A stretch of 6,195 nucleotides of DNA from contig JAAZNT010000420.1 of the NCBI GenBank assembly GCA_012798145.1, forward strand, positions 1 to 6,195, read 5' to 3'. The position numbers were made by a program, and so were the translations under genes. Each line of letters opens with the position of its first letter. Position 1 is the first letter of the stretch. Under the pieces are notes generated by a model. The model had not been told where the DNA came from and did not search any database. It saw only the letters and a list, made by a program, of their open reading frames with translations. Shown here in pieces: positions 4,565-6,195 of the stretch. Source of the DNA: Thermoanaerobaculaceae bacterium (lineage in GTDB: Bacteria; Acidobacteriota; UBA4820).

Positions 4565-6195
4565 ATGGCGGAAAAAATTGGAGACATGCTTCTGAAAAGC
4601 GGGCTAATCACAGAGCAGCAGCTTCAAGAGGCTTTGCAACTCCAAAAAACAAATGGTGGAAAAATTGGCTTTAATCTTGTAAAGCTTGGTTATGTTAAAG
4701 AAGAAGATATAACATCCCTTCTTTCTGAGCAATATGGCGTTCCGGCGATTCACCTTGAGCATTTCGACATAGACGAATCCGTTTTAAAGCACATTCCTGC
4801 AGATATGGCGCAGAAATTTCTAATCATACCGATAGAACGAACAGGAGCGACTCTCACTGTTGCGATGGCAGATCCGTCAAATGTGTTCGCCATTGACCAA
4901 GTTAGATTTTTAACGGGATACACTATTGAGCCGGTTGTTGCTTCTGAGGCGTCAATAAGAAAAGCAATTGAAAAATGTTATGGCGGTTCAAGCGAAATGC
5001 AGTTAAAAGAAGTTATGGATGAACTTGAAAAAGTTGCCACCTACGAAGAAGCGGAAGTAGAAGTCAAAGAAGAAGAACAGGAGATGAACGAAGAAGCGCT
5101 CAAAGCCGCAAGTGAAGACGCTCCGGTTGTTCGTCTTGTGAATGCCATAATAATAGACTCAATAAGAAAAGGGGCAAGCGATATACATATTGAACCTTAT
5201 GAAAAAGAATACAGGATAAGATTTAGAATAGACGGTGTCTTGTTTGAACAACTGCGCCCGCCGATAAAAATGAAAGATGCAATCGCTTCCCGTATAAAAA
5301 TTTTGGCAAAGATGGATATTTCCGAAAAAAGATTGCCTCAAGACGGCAGAATCAAAACAAAAATGAAAATAGATGGGAAGACTAAAGAAATTGACTATAG
5401 GGTGTCAACGGTTCCAACGCTATATGGCGAAAAAATTGCAATGCGCCTTCTTGACAAAGAGGGGCTCAAACTTGATATGACCAAACTCGGCTTTGAACCA
5501 GAAAGTCTCGAAAGATTTGAAAGAGCGATTCTAAAGCCCTACGGTATGATCCTTGTAACGGGACCTACAAGTTCGGGGAAGACCAACACTCTTTATTCAG
5601 CCATAGGCAGATTGAATACGATAGACACCAATATTATGACAGCGGAAGACCCTGTTGAATTTTCCATCCACGGTTGTAATCAGGTTCACATGAGGGAAGC
5701 GGTAGGGCTTAATTTCGCAGCTGCTTTGAGAGCATTCCTTCGTCAAGACCCAAATATCATTTTAGTTGGAGAAATCAGAGATTTTGAAACAGCAGAAATA
5801 GCAATCAAGGCAGCTCTTACAGGCCACTTAGTCCTTTCAACTCTGCATACTGGAGACGCTCCTTCAACCGTCAGCAGATTGGTTAATATGGGGCTTGAGC
5901 CGTTCCTTGTCGCAACATCTGTTCATCTGATACAAGCGCAGAGACTGGTAAGAAAAATTTGCACAGAATGCAAAGAAGAAATCCAATATCCAAAGAAAGC
6001 GCTTATTGATATTGGCTTTACAGAAGAAGAAGCGGAAACAGTAAAAGTCTTTAAGGGAAAAGGTTGCCCAAACTGCAACGGAACAGGATGCAGGGGAAGA
6101 ATAGGGCTTATGGAGGTTATGGAACTTTCAGACAATTTAAGAGAGATGATTCTTATGGGCGCAAACGCTTTGGAGTTAAGGCGAACAGCCATTCA
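4565..6195 (+). CDS. pilB: Type IV pilus assembly ATPase PilB, copy 2 (3'-truncated)
   Basis: This is a second GspE/PilB-family ATPase, a close paralogue of the gene just upstream. I translated it by hand: 543 complete codons are open to the window end, and about 28 more residues are expected by comparison with copy 1. The MshEN tandem motif starts KIGDMLLKSG (4-27) and KIGFNLVKLG (33-56), with the same KTNGG spacer; Lys4 replaces the Arg of copy 1. The acidic linker is two residues longer and diverged. Core motifs are Walker A GPTSSGKT (333-340), TAEDPVEF, Walker B IILVGEIRD with Glu403, His-box STLHTGD (425-431), and cysteines C466, C469, C501, C504 and C509. Walker A has Ser for the usual Gly and the His-box has Gly for the usual Asn; the Walker Lys, Glu and His are kept, so it is probably active. 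It has its own promoter and ribosome site. It could be an alternative pilus motor or a co-subunit of copy 1; the sequence does not decide. Confidence 0.9.
   Translation, partial: MAEKIGDMLLKSGLITEQQLQEALQLQKTNGGKIGFNLVKLGYVKEEDITSLLSEQYGVPAIHLEHFDIDESVLKHIPADMAQKFLIIPIERTGATLTVAMADPSNVFAIDQVRFLTGYTIEPVVASEASIRKAIEKCYGGSSEMQLKEVMDELEKVATYEEAEVEVKEEEQEMNEEALKAASEDAPVVRLVNAIIIDSIRKGASDIHIEPYEKEYRIRFRIDGVLFEQLRPPIKMKDAIASRIKILAKMDISEKRLPQDGRIKTKMKIDGKTKEIDYRVSTVPTLYGEKIAMRLLDKEGLKLDMTKLGFEPESLERFERAILKPYGMILVTGPTSSGKTNTLYSAIGRLNTIDTNIMTAEDPVEFSIHGCNQVHMREAVGLNFAAALRAFLRQDPNIILVGEIRDFETAEIAIKAALTGHLVLSTLHTGDAPSTVSRLVNMGLEPFLVATSVHLIQAQRLVRKICTECKEEIQYPKKALIDIGFTEEEAETVKVFKGKGCPNCNGTGCRGRIGLMEVMELSDNLREMILMGANALELRRTAI

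Noticed and set aside
5159..5341. 60-codon - strand reading frame
   Set aside because: Antisense to pilB copy 2, short, and without supporting signals.
2737..6195. Pseudogene status of the second pilB
   Set aside because: The hand translation is open through all 543 visible codons with all core motifs, and its changes are mostly conservative.

Overview
The window comes from an AT-rich genome of a Gram-negative-type (diderm) bacterium. A TolQ-type proton channel subunit implies an outer membrane, and two PilB-type ATPases imply a type IV pilus or a related secretion machine. The PilB proteins read most like those of deltaproteobacteria and other deep diderm lineages, but the sequence does not fix a phylum. 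No rRNA, tRNA, CRISPR array, insertion sequence or phage gene was seen.

Layout. (1) Positions 1-914, + strand: the C-terminal ~60% of a family 5 (peptide/nickel type) extracytoplasmic solute-binding protein. Its true start lies upstream of the window. (2) Positions 905-2563, - strand: a compact three-gene operon transcribed leftwards. It holds a TolQ/ExbB-family channel subunit, a TIGR02757/DUF2400 protein and a 72-residue single-pass membrane protein. The genes abut or overlap (TGA-T-TTG and ATGA junctions), and the last one overlaps the end of the solute-binding gene tail to tail by 10 bases. (3) Positions 2564-2736: a divergent control region with two good sigma-70-type promoters facing away from each other. 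(4) Positions 2737-6195, + strand: two tandem pilB-type genes. The second is cut by the window end after 543 codons. Each has its own TTGACA-N17-TATACT promoter and a similar leader, so the duplication seems to have included the control region.

How the parts work together. The two PilB paralogues should be cytoplasmic hexameric motors that power pilus assembly. Both carry a tandem MshEN motif of the kind that binds cyclic di-GMP. The copies differ at positions normally near-constant in the family: Walker A is GPTGSGKT in copy 1 and GPTSSGKT in copy 2, and the His-box region is HTND in copy 1 and HTGD in copy 2. Their regulatory N-terminal domain is better conserved (about 86% by hand count) than the ATPase core (about 78%). 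This pair is the most interesting part of the window. The leftward operon may join envelope energisation (TolQ) to a DNA-repair-like protein, but TolQ's usual partner TolR is absent from this operon. Nothing here amounts to a clearly new system.
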